Shown: positions 42,931 to 52,323, counted from the first letter of the stretch. The stretch: 64,000 nucleotides of DNA from Sinorhizobium shofinae (GCA_001704765.1 MBFK01000065.1:52252-116251), one strand, 5' to 3'. A program made the numbers and translations. Notes: a model not told the origin generated them from the letters alone.

Positions 42931-43235
42931 TCCCTTCCTTGGCTGGGATTCACGTCTTTCTTGGTAAGACCGGGCGGGCAATCTTTATTGCTGACGTCGT
43001 CTTGCGCCTCATCAGCGGCGCTTTGCTCGTCGCTTTTCACGCTGCCAGTGGTCTCGCCAGAGACAGGTTTTTCGCTGCGTGCTTTGCAATTTGGGTTACC
43101 AGGGTCGCATCTCTCCACGTTCGATGAAGGATCGTCGCCGGTGAGCGCCTTACCGGATTGCGCCAAAGCAGTCAGGCTGGTCGCTGAGAAAAGAGCTGCC
43201 GCCAAGGCAGCGGATACAGCAAGCTTCATCTTCAA
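42915..43235 (-). CDS. Small secreted hypothetical protein
   Basis: A 106-residue protein with a clear signal peptide (MKMKLAVSAALAAALFSATS, cut after LAQS) and a polar, low-complexity mature part with three to four Cys (VERCDPGNPNCKARS, NKDCPPGLTKKD, ending ITGC). No family recognised. Such peptides may form disulfides in the periplasm. It touches the transposase remnant at its 3' end, so the natural stop may have been altered. Confidence 0.6.
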   Translation of the reverse strand: MKMKLAVSAALAAALFSATSLTALAQSGKALTGDDPSSNVERCDPGNPNCKARSEKPVSGETTGSVKSDEQSAADEAQDDVSNKDCPPGLTKKDVNPSQGRDITGC

Positions 43236-43454
43236 CTCCGTCGGTTTGTTTCCAGCCCCAATCTTTTCCGAATGGCTGGCCGCAAAGAACCGCCGGCGTT
43301 TCGAAATGTTCCAATCAACAGCGATCGCCGGAGACAGGGGGACGGCAGGGACAGAAGATCGGCACCCGAGACAGTTGCCGTCCCAGAACTGTCTTCACTG
43401 GCACCGCCTCTCAACCAAGTATTTGAGCCTAGCTAAACCTGCGCCGGACCGTGC

Positions 43455-43715
43455 TCACCGAACCGGCGGCACCGGCGTGATCGGCCGCTCTTGCTCGTTT
43501 GGGTCAATGGGTGGAATGGGATCGGGCGCCGGCGCTGGTCCCTTCCCCGGTCTGTCACCAGGATCTGGATCACGACCGGGCGCCGGTATAGGCAGTTCTT
43601 CCTCGTGTCGCGGTTCCTGCTGCGTCATCCAGACCGGAGCCAACTCAGCCAACAGACTTCTTACGAATTCCTTCAACGATCGCATCCTTGTGTTGAGCAA
43701 AATGCTCGCAGCCAA
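43455..43715 (-). CDS. Proline-rich small hypothetical protein
   Basis: An 86-residue frame: a short amphipathic N-terminus (LKEFVRSLLAELAPVW) followed by a proline/acidic tail (PAPGRDPDPGDRPGKGPAPAP, PIPPIDPNEQERP). Similar proline-rich tails occur in small rhizobial proteins of unknown role. A shorter form from ATG 43631 is possible. Moderate doubt whether it is expressed. Confidence 0.45.
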   Translation of the reverse strand: MAASILLNTRMRSLKEFVRSLLAELAPVWMTQQEPRHEEELPIPAPGRDPDPGDRPGKGPAPAPDPIPPIDPNEQERPITPVPPVR

Positions 43716-43813
43716 AATAAACAGAGAGGCGTCGTCGCTGTCCCTTCCGTCTAAGAAGCCTGTTCGATCAGCGTGCAGCGAGGCGCGGCCATAAGCCGAG
43801 CGTGACCTCTCGG

Positions 43814-43987
43814 CTATTTCTTTCCGAGATACTCCATCACCTTCTCGCGGCTCGGGCCTGCCTCGCGAATCGCCTCCAGCGCCTTTTGGCGAGTGACCTT
43901 CGCGGTCTTCACGATGTAGGCAACCTCATGCTCCTGTGTTGACGCCAGTTTGCGATCGCGGCCCTGTTTCTTCGGATCATCCACCAT
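43814..43987 (-). CDS. DUF3606-like small protein
   Basis: A 57-residue protein with GAGGAG eight bases before the ATG. It reads MVDDPKKQGRDRKLASTQEH, then EVAYIVKTAKVTRQKALEAI and REAGPSREKVMEYLGKK. This is the layout of DUF3606 proteins: basic start, a helix with Y..., then a helix ending Y-L. Function unknown; rhizobia carry many copies, often stress-linked. It is shorter than common open-frame cut-offs and easily missed. Confidence 0.75.
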   Translation of the reverse strand: MVDDPKKQGRDRKLASTQEHEVAYIVKTAKVTRQKALEAIREAGPSREKVMEYLGKK

Positions 43988-44062
43988 TTGTCTTCTCCTC
44001 TAGTTCGTAGAGGAGGTAGAAGCCGCGATCGCGTTGACAAGCCGGAGGCGCCGGAAGGTTCT

Positions 44063-44172
44063 AATTGGCGGCATCCATCAACGCCGGCGAGCTCAAGCAA
44101 ATCGCGGCTGAGTTGGAGCGGGCCACGGCGCAGCACCAGCAGGAAGAGGCTGCATTCGATGCCCTGATCAGT
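44063..44172 (+). pseudogene. Orphan coding fragment at a recombination junction
   Basis: Just after a TAA, the plus strand encodes LAASINAGELKQIAAEL and ERATAQHQQEEAAFDALIS, a helical stretch with good rhizobial codon use that could be the end of an HPt-like or coiled domain. It stops making sense at about 44170, exactly where the permease gene coming from the other side stops making sense. Confidence 0.45.
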
Positions 44173-44391
44173 GCCCCATGCGATTGCCCGGACGAGAAGC
44201 GTGATGATCGGCCAAGGCGTCTGCGTCATGAAACGCTCGGCCGCGATCAAAAAGTGCTGCAAGGGCGAAAAGAAACCTTCGATCCCATCCCCATAGGCGC
44301 GCGTAATCGCCGGAAAACCCTCGTCGATCGCCTTCTTTAGGTCGTGCAGGGCATCATCATTTATATGCGGGAATTTATAAAACCATTCCAT
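44170..44391 (-). pseudogene. Betaine/choline-type ABC permease (ProW/ChoW-like), truncated
   Basis: From ATG 44391 (GGGGAAG upstream), about 74 residues of a ProW/ChoW-type permease are intact: MEWFYKFPHINDDALHDLKK and onward to WPIITLLVRAIAWGT. After this the frame continues to 43909 but the residues are no longer permease-like. The rest of the gene, and the ATPase gene that should follow, are missing. It follows the binding-protein gene after 94 bp, so the transporter is no longer functional from this locus. Confidence 0.8.
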
Positions 44392-44485
44392 GCGCTTCCC
44401 CTTTTTTCCTGACGAGCAGTGGCCGGATTCTTATTGTTGTCGCCATGGGAGCAGTGCGCCGATCGGCGCACTGCTCAAGTCAGTT

Positions 44486-45484
44486 TCACAGTGCAGCTTC
44501 GATCTTCTCGGCGGCTTCCGGGGACACCCACTTGGTCCAGATGTCCTTGTTTTCCTCAAGGAAGTGCTTCGCGCCTTCTTCGCCGGTGGCCTGGTTGTCC
44601 GTCATCCAGGCCATCAGCTTTCCGACGGTATCGTTCGACCAACCGCGCTTGTTCAAGTATTCGAGAACCGCAGGATCGGCATTTTCCGAAAACTTGGTGG
44701 AGAGGAGTGTGACGACATGGTCGACCGGCCAGGCGCTCGGCTTAGGGTCGGGGCAATCGGCGACAGTGACACATGCCCAGGCTTCCTTGTCGAAAGGGAC
44801 GCCCCAGTCGAGCTTGACCATCTCGTACTTGCCGAGAAGTGCGGTCGGCGCCCAGTAGAAGCCAAGCCAGCCCTTCTTCTGCTCGTAGGCCTTCGCAATG
44901 GCTCCATCGAGGCCTGCGGCGGAGCCAGGGTCGACGAGAGTGAAGCCAGCCTTTTCGGCGTCGTACGCTTTGTAGAGCTGAGCGGTAACAACGGCCGCTC
45001 CCCATCCTTGGGGGCCAGTGTAGATCGCACCCTTGGAGCTGTCTTCCGGGTCAGGGAAAAGTTCGGGATGCTTTAGAGCATCTTGAATCGTTTTGATGTC
45101 CGGATGAGCGTCGGCCAGGTATTTCGGGATCCACCAGCCGTTGATGCCGCCGTCAGGCAAAGCAGTCGCGGCGATCACGATCTTCTTTTCGTCGACACCC
45201 ATTTTTACAATATCGGGAAGAACGTCGATCCAAGCTTCCGGCGCGATGTCGGGTTCTCCCTTCTCGGCCATCGACGTGATGGTAGGAACTGTGTCACCGG
45301 TGGTCATTTCGACCTCGCAGCCGTAGCCCTCGGTAAGGATGACCTTATCGACGCTCGAAAGAACCGCGGCACTCTGCCAGTTCATAGTAGCGATGGTGAC
45401 TGTCCCGCAGTCTGCAGCATGCCCCATCGACACGCCGGCAAACAGGCCGAGCGTAAGGCAGGTTGACGCTAGTAGCTTCTTCAT
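44486..45484 (-). CDS. Glycine betaine/choline-type ABC transporter substrate-binding protein
   Basis: A 332-residue periplasmic protein of the OpuAC/ProX/ChoX type, with a signal peptide (KKLLASTCLTLGLFAGVSMGHA). Segments VTIATMNWQSAAVLSSV, DIAPEAWIDVLPD and LGFYWAPTALLGKYEMVKLDW (parts) with several Trp suit binding of a quaternary ammonium or sulfonium group. ATG 45484 with AGGGAAC upstream is preferred over a much longer reading. The partner permease is truncated and no ATPase is present. The M24 gene lies upstream on the same strand. Confidence 0.88.
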   Translation of the reverse strand: MKKLLASTCLTLGLFAGVSMGHAADCGTVTIATMNWQSAAVLSSVDKVILTEGYGCEVEMTTGDTVPTITSMAEKGEPDIAPEAWIDVLPDIVKMGVDEKKIVIAATALPDGGINGWWIPKYLADAHPDIKTIQDALKHPELFPDPEDSSKGAIYTGPQGWGAAVVTAQLYKAYDAEKAGFTLVDPGSAAGLDGAIAKAYEQKKGWLGFYWAPTALLGKYEMVKLDWGVPFDKEAWACVTVADCPDPKPSAWPVDHVVTLLSTKFSENADPAVLEYLNKRGWSNDTVGKLMAWMTDNQATGEEGAKHFLEENKDIWTKWVSPEAAEKIEAAL

Positions 45485-45693
45485 TTCTGTTCCCTTTTGG
45501 CGGCGGGCTGTTGAACGAGGCTGGATCACCGCACATTCCAGCTTCGCCTCATCGTCAAATGCGCAGGCGACGCAGATGAAACTCTTCCTCGGTTCGCTCC
45601 AGCGCTCCGCGCGCGCAAAAACGCGGGGCAGCAGAGTCATTGGAGCCGAGGGACGGTCCGAGAAAACTCCCTGGGCCGGCGACCTCGGCCAAC

Positions 45694-46950
45694 TCAGCCC
45701 AACATCGAGTCCTCGAAAGGGAACCGTGACAGGAGCTCTATGCCCGTCTCGGTGATCAATACCTGCTGCTCGAGCTTCACTCCCTGCATACCGCCTTCCT
45801 CGCCAATGTAGCTTTCGACGCAGATCGTCATGCCGGGTTCGATGATCCCGTCGTAGCCAGCATCCGGAAAATCGCCGTGGTGATAGAGGTAGGGGTATTC
45901 GCCGGTCATCCCGCAGCCGTGGGCCGAGAGATAGTAGCGGTTGGCGTAATACTTTTCCGGGATGTTCCAGGCCCGGTCAGCGTAGTCGCGGAAACTCGTA
46001 CCAGGCTTCAGAATACCCATGTTGTAGTGGACCTGCTCGTAGGCAACCTTGTAGAGCTCCTTCTGAGCGTCGGTCGGACGACCTGGCCCGGAATGAAACG
46101 TGCGCGAGAAGTCCGAGTAATATCCATGACAGCCGACGACATCCGTATCGAGGGCGATGAGTTCGTTTTCACCGATGACGTAGCTTGCAGTCTCCTGGAA
46201 CCACGGATTCGTGCGCTGTCCGGCACTGAGCAGGCGCGTTTCGCAATAGTCGCCGTTCTGTTCGATGATCGATTGATGCAGGACCGACCATAGCTGGTTC
46301 TCGGTAAGCCCCGGACGGATCGCGTCGCGAAGCTTGCCGACGCCGATTTCGGTCGCGCGCAGCGATGCATTGACGCATTTCATTTCTTCGGCCGACTTTA
46401 TGGCCCTTGCCATTTCGACAGGCTTCTGTGCATCGACGATCCGGAGACCGAGCTCTTTCAGGGCAATGGCGACACCCGCGTTGAGACGCTCCAGGCCAAA
46501 CGTCGCGCCCTTGCCGACGAGCTCAGTGATCAGCTCCGCCATCTCGACCGCCCATGAGCGTTCCCGCTCATCGATTTCGGGACCGGCCGCCACGAAACTG
46601 GCAGTCTTCGAGGGGCGAACCTCGTCGATCGTTTCGTATCCCTCGCCCAAGTGCAGACAACCCGTGAACTCGAACAGGATCGAGCGGTCTGCCGTGAGGA
46701 GCAGATAGCGGGACGGCGCGTTACGCATGCTGAAGATCTGCATGTTCCGGGTGCCGGTCGCATAACGGATGTTGATCGGGTCGGAGAGGATCACGGCGTC
46801 GATGCGGTATTCGGCCATCTTCTGGCGAACCCGGCCGAGGCGGTAGAGTCGGACTGCCCGTAGATCGATACCTTCACTCTCCGGAGCCCGATTGAGGAGT
46901 GCAATATTGGAGAGGTCGCTCCTCTCGGCATGCCAGTCGAAATTCGCCAT
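45694..46950 (-). CDS. M24-family metallopeptidase-like protein related to DddP
   Basis: A 418-residue pita-bread-fold protein. Metal ligands of the family are all present: Asp pair in ALDTDVVGC and SDFSRTF, His in SAHGCGMTGEYPY, Glu in CVESYIGEEGG and KLEQQVLITETG. Overall phrases (RTNPWFQE, YEQVHYNMGILKPG, GYDGIIEPGMT) are close to the DMSP lyase DddP. From memory, DddP has a catalytic Asp six residues after that His; here the position is Gly (HGCGMTG), so lyase activity is doubtful. It lies next to a betaine-type binding protein, and a divergent LysR gene probably controls it. Confidence 0.8.
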   Translation of the reverse strand: MANFDWHAERSDLSNIALLNRAPESEGIDLRAVRLYRLGRVRQKMAEYRIDAVILSDPINIRYATGTRNMQIFSMRNAPSRYLLLTADRSILFEFTGCLHLGEGYETIDEVRPSKTASFVAAGPEIDERERSWAVEMAELITELVGKGATFGLERLNAGVAIALKELGLRIVDAQKPVEMARAIKSAEEMKCVNASLRATEIGVGKLRDAIRPGLTENQLWSVLHQSIIEQNGDYCETRLLSAGQRTNPWFQETASYVIGENELIALDTDVVGCHGYYSDFSRTFHSGPGRPTDAQKELYKVAYEQVHYNMGILKPGTSFRDYADRAWNIPEKYYANRYYLSAHGCGMTGEYPYLYHHGDFPDAGYDGIIEPGMTICVESYIGEEGGMQGVKLEQQVLITETGIELLSRFPFEDSMLG

Positions 46951-47045
46951 AACAGAACCTGTAGATGTTGATCTGTCAGGAGAATAAGTTCATGAGTCTG
47001 CCTGTAAACCTCGGAAAATCTCGGTTGAATGGATAACCAGAAGTT

Positions 47046-47939
47046 ATGAAGAGATACCGCACCCGACTGCCGCCGCTGGACACGCTCGTCTTTTTCGAAT
47101 GCGCATTTCGTCTCAGAAGCTTCACGAGGTCGGCAGAGGAACTGCTTGTCAGCCAGGCAGCGGTGAGCAAGCGCATCCGGCAGTTGGAGGACTGGCTGGA
47201 GACGCCACTGTTCGCACGGGATCGACGGCGTTTGACGCCAACAGACACGGGGACAAAGCTGGGGGAGAGGGTAAGCAGCGCCTTGGATTTCATTGATCAG
47301 ACGCTGGGGAATCTTCGAATGCCACATGATCCTGTTGTGCGGATCGCGTCAATGTCGGCAATTGGCATGTTCTGGCTGCAGCCCCGCCTTCGCGCCTTTG
47401 CCTTCAGCGATGAAGCATGTCCCTACAGTCTGATGCTAAGTGACACATCCCGCGACCTGCTAACCGAGGATTTCGATCTGGTGCTGACTTATGGCGATGG
47501 CGTTGTACCTGGATGGATTACTCACCGTCTATTCGACGAGGAGCTCGTGCCTGTCGCAAGTCCGTCGGTCGCCGACGCCGTCTTGAATGCGAATGACAGC
47601 CGACAATTATCGCGGCTGGATTACCGTCGAGTCTCTCCCGACTGGGTCAACTGGCCAATCTGGAGTCAATCGCAAAAGTGCTCTTTCCTTGATGATTTGC
47701 CACGGAAGATCTGTGCCAGCTATTCACAGTCAATCGGACTGGCTTTGGAGGGGAAAGGGATCGCTCTGGGCACTTTGCCGATGTTGGCGGACGAGATCGC
47801 TTCGGGCCGACTGGTGTCTCTACCTGTCGACGGGGTACGCACAGGACGAGCGTACTGGCTCGCTCGCCCTGACGGTGCGGCAGCACACAGAGGCGTCACA
47901 GATGCATGGAAGGCGCTGACCGGCGAAACGCGTTGGTAG
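47046..47939 (+). CDS. LysR-family regulator (GcvA-like)
   Basis: A 297-residue regulator with a typical N-terminal HTH (LDTLVFFECAFRLRSFTRSA, LLVSQAAVSKRIRQLEDWL) and GcvA-like effector domain (DLVLTYGDGVVPGWITHRLFDEELVPVASP in parts). It is divergent from the M24 gene with 95 bp between the start codons, so it likely regulates M24 and the binding protein. Confidence 0.92.
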   Translation: MKRYRTRLPPLDTLVFFECAFRLRSFTRSAEELLVSQAAVSKRIRQLEDWLETPLFARDRRRLTPTDTGTKLGERVSSALDFIDQTLGNLRMPHDPVVRIASMSAIGMFWLQPRLRAFAFSDEACPYSLMLSDTSRDLLTEDFDLVLTYGDGVVPGWITHRLFDEELVPVASPSVADAVLNANDSRQLSRLDYRRVSPDWVNWPIWSQSQKCSFLDDLPRKICASYSQSIGLALEGKGIALGTLPMLADEIASGRLVSLPVDGVRTGRAYWLARPDGAAAHRGVTDAWKALTGETRW

Positions 47940-48196
47940 GGTGACTTTGAAGAAGGACCTGACCACCAGCAAACTCAGCGACGCCAAATTGTTGAGCGGC
48001 GGCAATTGAACATCCGCTCTTGGCGGAACCAGACCTACGCCGAAGGGCGGGCGAACTTCCCCTTCCCCCTTTGCAGACGCTCGGCGGGACCGGCAAAAGC
48101 CGCCGTGTCACACTTTTAATCCCGCGCCTTGAAGAGCTTCGAACCCGAGACCAGCAGATGAAGGCGAAAGCACCAAGGTTCAGATCTTTGAATCTA

Positions 48197-48608
48197 TTAG
48201 CCATTCCAAGGATTTACGACGGTAAGACCTGCTGCTTCAAAGGGGCTGATATGGCGCGTAGCAATGATAAATCCCTTGGAGGCGGTAATAGCGGCAATAT
48301 ATCCGTCAGGTGTCGGAAACCCCTTACCCACCGTCCTGGCCTTCACGGCTAAATCGGCGTAGTGCCGAGCAGCTCCGTTGCCGAACGGCAATACGCGATC
48401 GCCAAACAGTTCAAGAACGCCGTCAAGCGTTTCGGTCAGAGCCCTCTTGCGCCGGCCGTCCGGCAACGCAGCGATACCAAACAGCAGTTCGGCCAGCGTC
48501 ACACTGGACAGATACAAAGTTTCAGCAACCTGCGCGTTTAACCAGGAGGGCCGGATTGGATTCTGGTTTCATCGCCTCGGAGACGACATTCGTATCCAAA
48601 ACGATCAT
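48197..48608 (-). pseudogene. VapC/FitB-type PIN-domain toxin with an early frameshift
   Basis: From ATG 48608 the frame reads MIVLDTNVVSEAMKPESNPA and soon stops (TGA after about 30 codons). The rest is in another frame: WLNAQVAETLYLSSVTLAEL, LFGIAALPDGRRKRAL, GFPTPDGYIAAITASKGFIIATRH (parts) and TVVNPWNG, a complete PIN domain with its acidic residues. A small deletion near 48555 explains it. The ATG overlaps the antitoxin stop by four bases. A 106-codon remnant frame (48197-48517) survives but lacks the first catalytic Asp. Confidence 0.85.
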
Positions 48609-48850
48609 TCAAACCTCATTGGCTCCGCCGGCGCCTCGTCACGTACCTGGTCAAACACTGCGAAATCATCATTGGTCAGTCCTTGGCGCCGGCCAAGCTC
48701 AGCCAAGGCATCGCCCATGCGGACGCGCTGCTCCGGCTTCACCACACTTTCCAGAATGACGCGTACAGTGCTGCGGCCGTGCATCGCGGCCCGCACGCGT
48801 AATGCACGATGCACCTCGTCCGGTACATTCCGCACTGTCAGGATGGCCAT
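48605..48850 (-). CDS. VapB/FitA-type antitoxin
   Basis: An 81-residue ribbon-helix-helix protein: MAILTVRNVPDEVHRALRVR and RAAMHGRSTVRVILESVV at the N-terminus, then a toxin-binding tail (LAELGRRQGLTNDDFAVFDQ, ending APAEPMRFE). It appears intact and normal in length although its toxin gene is frameshifted, so it may persist as an orphan that can still neutralise related toxins. Confidence 0.85.
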   Translation of the reverse strand: MAILTVRNVPDEVHRALRVRAAMHGRSTVRVILESVVKPEQRVRMGDALAELGRRQGLTNDDFAVFDQVRDEAPAEPMRFE

Positions 48851-48960
48851 CTTCGATACCTCACTTTCGCAGCCAGCATCTCTGGCGTCGTTTAAGGCTA
48901 TGCCAGATCAGCGATCAAAAGCATACGCGCATGGAGGAACGTCTGTATCGCAATTGGCCA

Positions 48961-50172
48961 TCAAGTCTCAGCGTCCGAGCCCAACGCCACAACGTGCTGC
49001 GCGCGGAGCCTCACAACGAGCGCAGTCGCAGCGAACGCGAGCCCGAGTAGGCTGACGCCAGTCCAGGAGCCGTAGCTCCATGCTGTGACGGCAAGCGCTG
49101 AGCCAGCCGCTCCGCCGAGGAACATGCTGGTCATGAAGATGGTGTTGACGCGGCTACGGGCCTGCGGATCGAGCGCGTAAATAATGTGCTGATTGGAGAT
49201 CAAGGCGACCTGAATTCCGACATCGAGGATGACGACCCCGATGAGAAGTCCTGCGATTGAGGCCCGCAAGCCAAGTATGGCCCAGGCGGCCAGAGTCAGG
49301 GCGGCTCCCAACCACACCACCGAGTGGGCGCCACGCCGGTCCGCTATCCTCCCGGCCAACGGCGCGGCAAGCACGCCTACGGCACCGACGACACCGAACA
49401 GGCCGGCGACGTCTGCGCCGAGATTGAATTGGGGGGTTGCGAGGTAAAGCGCGAGAATGGTCCAGAAGGAGGTGAAGGCTGCGAAAAGCGCCGCCTGCAC
49501 GATCGAGGCCACCCGCAAATCAGGCTGGCGCCGCCAGAAGTCGGTGAGCGACCGAAGCGCGGCGCGATAGGACAAGCGTGAAACCGGACCGAGGTCCGGG
49601 AGAGCCGCGTACATCATGGCTGCACCGACAAGCGCGAGCGGCACACTTGCCCAGAACATCTCGCGCCAACCCAAATGCTCGCCAACGAAACCGGACAGCG
49701 TTCGGCTAAGGAGAATGCCGGAAAGAACGCCGGCCATGACCGTGCCGATCGCCGCACCGCGACGCTCAGGCGATGCAAGCGCCGCAGCTACGGGGACGAT
49801 CTGCTGGGCGACGGTCGCGCTTGCTCCCAAGAATATCGAGGCTGCGACGAGGAGCGCGGCAGTGGGCGCCAGAGCCGCGAGTACCGAAGCGGCTGCCAGG
49901 GCGAGGAACTGCGCCATGATAAGCCGCCGCCGGTCAACAATGTCCCCGAGCGGCAAAAGCAGAAACAGGCCGAAGGAATAGCCGAGCTGGGTCGCGGTCG
50001 GGACGAAGCCGGTGGCGGGTTGGCCCGCAAACTCAGCCTCGATCAGACCGAGAATAGGCTGATTGTAATAGATGTTCGCGACTGCAATGCCGGTGGCAGC
50101 GGCCATTGCATAAAGGCGAAGGCGACTGAGTTCGGATCGAGAGCCGTGTTGCTGCGTATCGAAGGCGTTCAT
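48961..50172 (-). CDS. MFS transporter (drug/metabolite efflux type)
   Basis: A 403-residue 12-helix transporter. After a short polar start come AMAAATGIAVANIYYNQPIL, the motif A region LLLPLGDIVDRRRLIMAQFL and GVLAAPLAGRIADRRGAHSV in the second half. It resembles DHA1-type exporters that are paired with LysR regulators. It is divergent from the LysR gene at 50279, which probably controls it. Substrate unknown. Confidence 0.9.
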   Translation of the reverse strand: MNAFDTQQHGSRSELSRLRLYAMAAATGIAVANIYYNQPILGLIEAEFAGQPATGFVPTATQLGYSFGLFLLLPLGDIVDRRRLIMAQFLALAAASVLAALAPTAALLVAASIFLGASATVAQQIVPVAAALASPERRGAAIGTVMAGVLSGILLSRTLSGFVGEHLGWREMFWASVPLALVGAAMMYAALPDLGPVSRLSYRAALRSLTDFWRRQPDLRVASIVQAALFAAFTSFWTILALYLATPQFNLGADVAGLFGVVGAVGVLAAPLAGRIADRRGAHSVVWLGAALTLAAWAILGLRASIAGLLIGVVILDVGIQVALISNQHIIYALDPQARSRVNTIFMTSMFLGGAAGSALAVTAWSYGSWTGVSLLGLAFAATALVVRLRAQHVVALGSDAET

Positions 50173-50278
50173 GACCGATGCCCTTTCCCGCTGATGAAAA
50201 CTGAGCTCAATCTAATTTTTTATCGGAAGATGTGTTAGATACCGGATTCGACATGCTGGAATATCGGAAATTGATATA

Positions 50279-51172
50279 ATGCAGATAGAAGACATTGCCG
50301 TGTTCGCCGCAGCCGCAGGTGCCGGGAGCCTTTCGGAGGCTGCCCGTCGCCTTGGCATCACACCTATGATCGCGACCCGGCGCCTCGCTTCGCTGGAGCG
50401 TTCGCTCGGCGTGAGGCTGATGCATCGCACGACACGATCGCTGTCACTCACACCCGAAGGAGAGAGCTTCCTTCCTTATGCGCAGGCTCTGATCGAAACC
50501 GAGCAGCAAGCGCGCGCCCTGCTGCGCGGAGAGGATGAGGGTGCGGCCGGGCTCCTGCGCGTATCCGCCCCTGTGGCCTTTTCGATCAAGGTGATCGCTC
50601 CGCTTGTTCCCTCACTTCTGGACGCCAATCCGGAGCTCAGGATCTCGCTCGACATGAGCGACAGCATGCCCGACCTGGTGTCCTCAGGAACGGACCTCGC
50701 CATCCGAATTGCGCGGCTGAAGGACAGCAGTCTCATCGCTAAGAAGCTGGCGGACAACCCACGCTCACTTGTCGCCTCGCCGGCCTATCTTGAAAAGCAT
50801 GGCACGCCGAACCGTGCCGGCGAGCTTGCGCACCACGATTGTCTGCCTCTCTACGGAGTGACGCACTGGACCTTCCTCAAGGCCGGGGTTGAAAGTTCAT
50901 TGCGTCTGCAGAGCCGTTTTTCGTCGACGAGCATCGAAGGCTGCCATGCGGCTTGCCTTGCGGGCGCGGGAATAGCACTGCTGTCGGATTGGAACGTTGC
51001 AGACGATCTCGAGTCCGGTCGATTGATGCGCGTCGCCTTGGAGGACGCGGAGCCCGAGACGCTCGCAATCTGGGCCGTTTATCCGACGAGCAGGCTCGTT
51101 CCTCCCAAGATCCGCGCTTTCATCGACACGCTTGTGAGTGCACTTACAGAAATCAAGAGGTCCGGTGCTTGA
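50279..51172 (+). CDS. LysR-family regulator
   Basis: A 297-residue LysR protein with HTH (IAVFAAAAGAGSLSEAARRL, then ITPMIATRRLASLERSLG) and effector domain of the group that includes AaeR/DsdC-like regulators (GLLRVSAPVAFSIKVIAPLVP, ISLDMSDSMPDLVSSGTDLAIR in parts). It is divergent from the MFS gene, with 106 bp between. Confidence 0.92.
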   Translation: MQIEDIAVFAAAAGAGSLSEAARRLGITPMIATRRLASLERSLGVRLMHRTTRSLSLTPEGESFLPYAQALIETEQQARALLRGEDEGAAGLLRVSAPVAFSIKVIAPLVPSLLDANPELRISLDMSDSMPDLVSSGTDLAIRIARLKDSSLIAKKLADNPRSLVASPAYLEKHGTPNRAGELAHHDCLPLYGVTHWTFLKAGVESSLRLQSRFSSTSIEGCHAACLAGAGIALLSDWNVADDLESGRLMRVALEDAEPETLAIWAVYPTSRLVPPKIRAFIDTLVSALTEIKRSGA

Positions 51173-51261
51173 TCCCTTCGATCGGTTCGTGCTCGCGAAT
51201 GCCGACGGGGCGCCGGTTTGCCCGCCGGCGACGCTCTGAACGCCGCCGGCCGCCGTGTCTC

Positions 51262-52227
51262 CTAAGCCTTGATGAACGCGAGCAGGTCAGGATTGATCAC
51301 ATCGGCATGTGTCGTCAGCATGCCATGCGAGTAGCCCTCGTACACTTTGAGCGTTCCGTTCTTCAACAGCTTCACGGCCAAGCGCGCGGAACTGTCGATC
51401 GGCACGATCTGGTCGTCGTCTCCGTGCATGACCAGCGTCGGCACCTCGACCTTCTTCAGGTCATCGGTGAAGTCGGTTTCGGAGAACGCCTTGATGCCGT
51501 CGTAATGGGCCTTGGCGCTGCCCATCATACCCTGCCGCCACCAATTCTGGATCGCGCCGGTCGAGACCTTCGCATCGGGGCGGTTGAATCCATAGAAGGG
51601 ACCACTTGGGAGATCGAGGAAGAACTGGGCACGGTTCGCCGCGAGCTGAGCGCGGAGACCATCGAACACCTCCATCGGAAGCCCGCCGGGATAGGCTTCC
51701 GTCTTGAGCATGATTGGCGGCACGGCGCCGACCATCACAAGCTTCGCGACGCGGCCGGCACCGTGGCGGGCGACATAGGCCAGAGCCTCGCCGCCCCCCG
51801 TGGAGTGGCCGATGTGGACCGCGTCGCGCAGATCGAGTTGCTTCGTAAGCGCGGCGACGTCCGCCGCATAGTGGGCGATATCATGGCCGTCGCTGACGTG
51901 GGTCGAGCGACCGTGTCCGCGGCGGTCATGGGCAATCACGCGATAGCCCTTGCTCACGAAGTAAAGCATCTGCGCGTCCCAGTCGTCGGAGGAAAGCGGC
52001 CAGCCGTGATGGAACACGATGGGCTGGCCCGAGCCCCAATCCTTGTAGAAGATCTCAACGCCGTCTTCGGTCTTGATGAAGTTCTGGGTCATGGGAACTA
52101 TTCCTTTGCTTTGGTTCGAGGGGGAGTTTTCCGCCGCGAAGGCTGCCGGGACAGTCATCGCGAACGAAACCGAGGCGCCTGCAAGCAGCACTTGCCTGCG
52201 CAACAACGGCAGAGAAGAATCGAGCAT
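51262..52227 (-). CDS. Exported alpha/beta hydrolase, non-haem chloroperoxidase type
   Basis: A 321-residue protein. The N-terminus is a Tat-like signal ([17 protein letters not shown], cut after AAFAA). The hydrolase core has the oxyanion segment [11 protein letters not shown], the nucleophile elbow [10 protein letters not shown] and the acid/His region [12 protein letters not shown] and YEGYSHGM, as in bacterial perhydrolase/chloroperoxidase relatives. GGAG lies upstream of ATG 52227; a cytosolic form from ATG 52092 is possible. Substrate unknown. Confidence 0.88.
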   Translation of the reverse strand: MLDSSLPLLRRQVLLAGASVSFAMTVPAAFAAENSPSNQSKGIVPMTQNFIKTEDGVEIFYKDWGSGQPIVFHHGWPLSSDDWDAQMLYFVSKGYRVIAHDRRGHGRSTHVSDGHDIAHYAADVAALTKQLDLRDAVHIGHSTGGGEALAYVARHGAGRVAKLVMVGAVPPIMLKTEAYPGGLPMEVFDGLRAQLAANRAQFFLDLPSGPFYGFNRPDAKVSTGAIQNWWRQGMMGSAKAHYDGIKAFSETDFTDDLKKVEVPTLVMHGDDDQIVPIDSSARLAVKLLKNGTLKVYEGYSHGMLTTHADVINPDLLAFIKA

Positions 52228-52323
52228 AATTACTCCTATAAGTTGCGCTTCTGTTCAGTGCCTATCAGCGCCATCGAGGAAGAGAGTTTGCGCTAGCTCC
52301 GACGCAGAAAGATGAAGCTCTCG

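Noticed and set aside
42694..43794. 366-codon plus-strand open frame
   Set aside because: Runs across a transposase remnant and two reverse-strand small genes; low-complexity Ser/Arg/Pro content and no recognisable domain.
45694..46950. Naming the M24 protein dddP outright
   Set aside because: The remembered catalytic Asp position is Gly, and the transporter next to it is broken, so the symbol is not justified.
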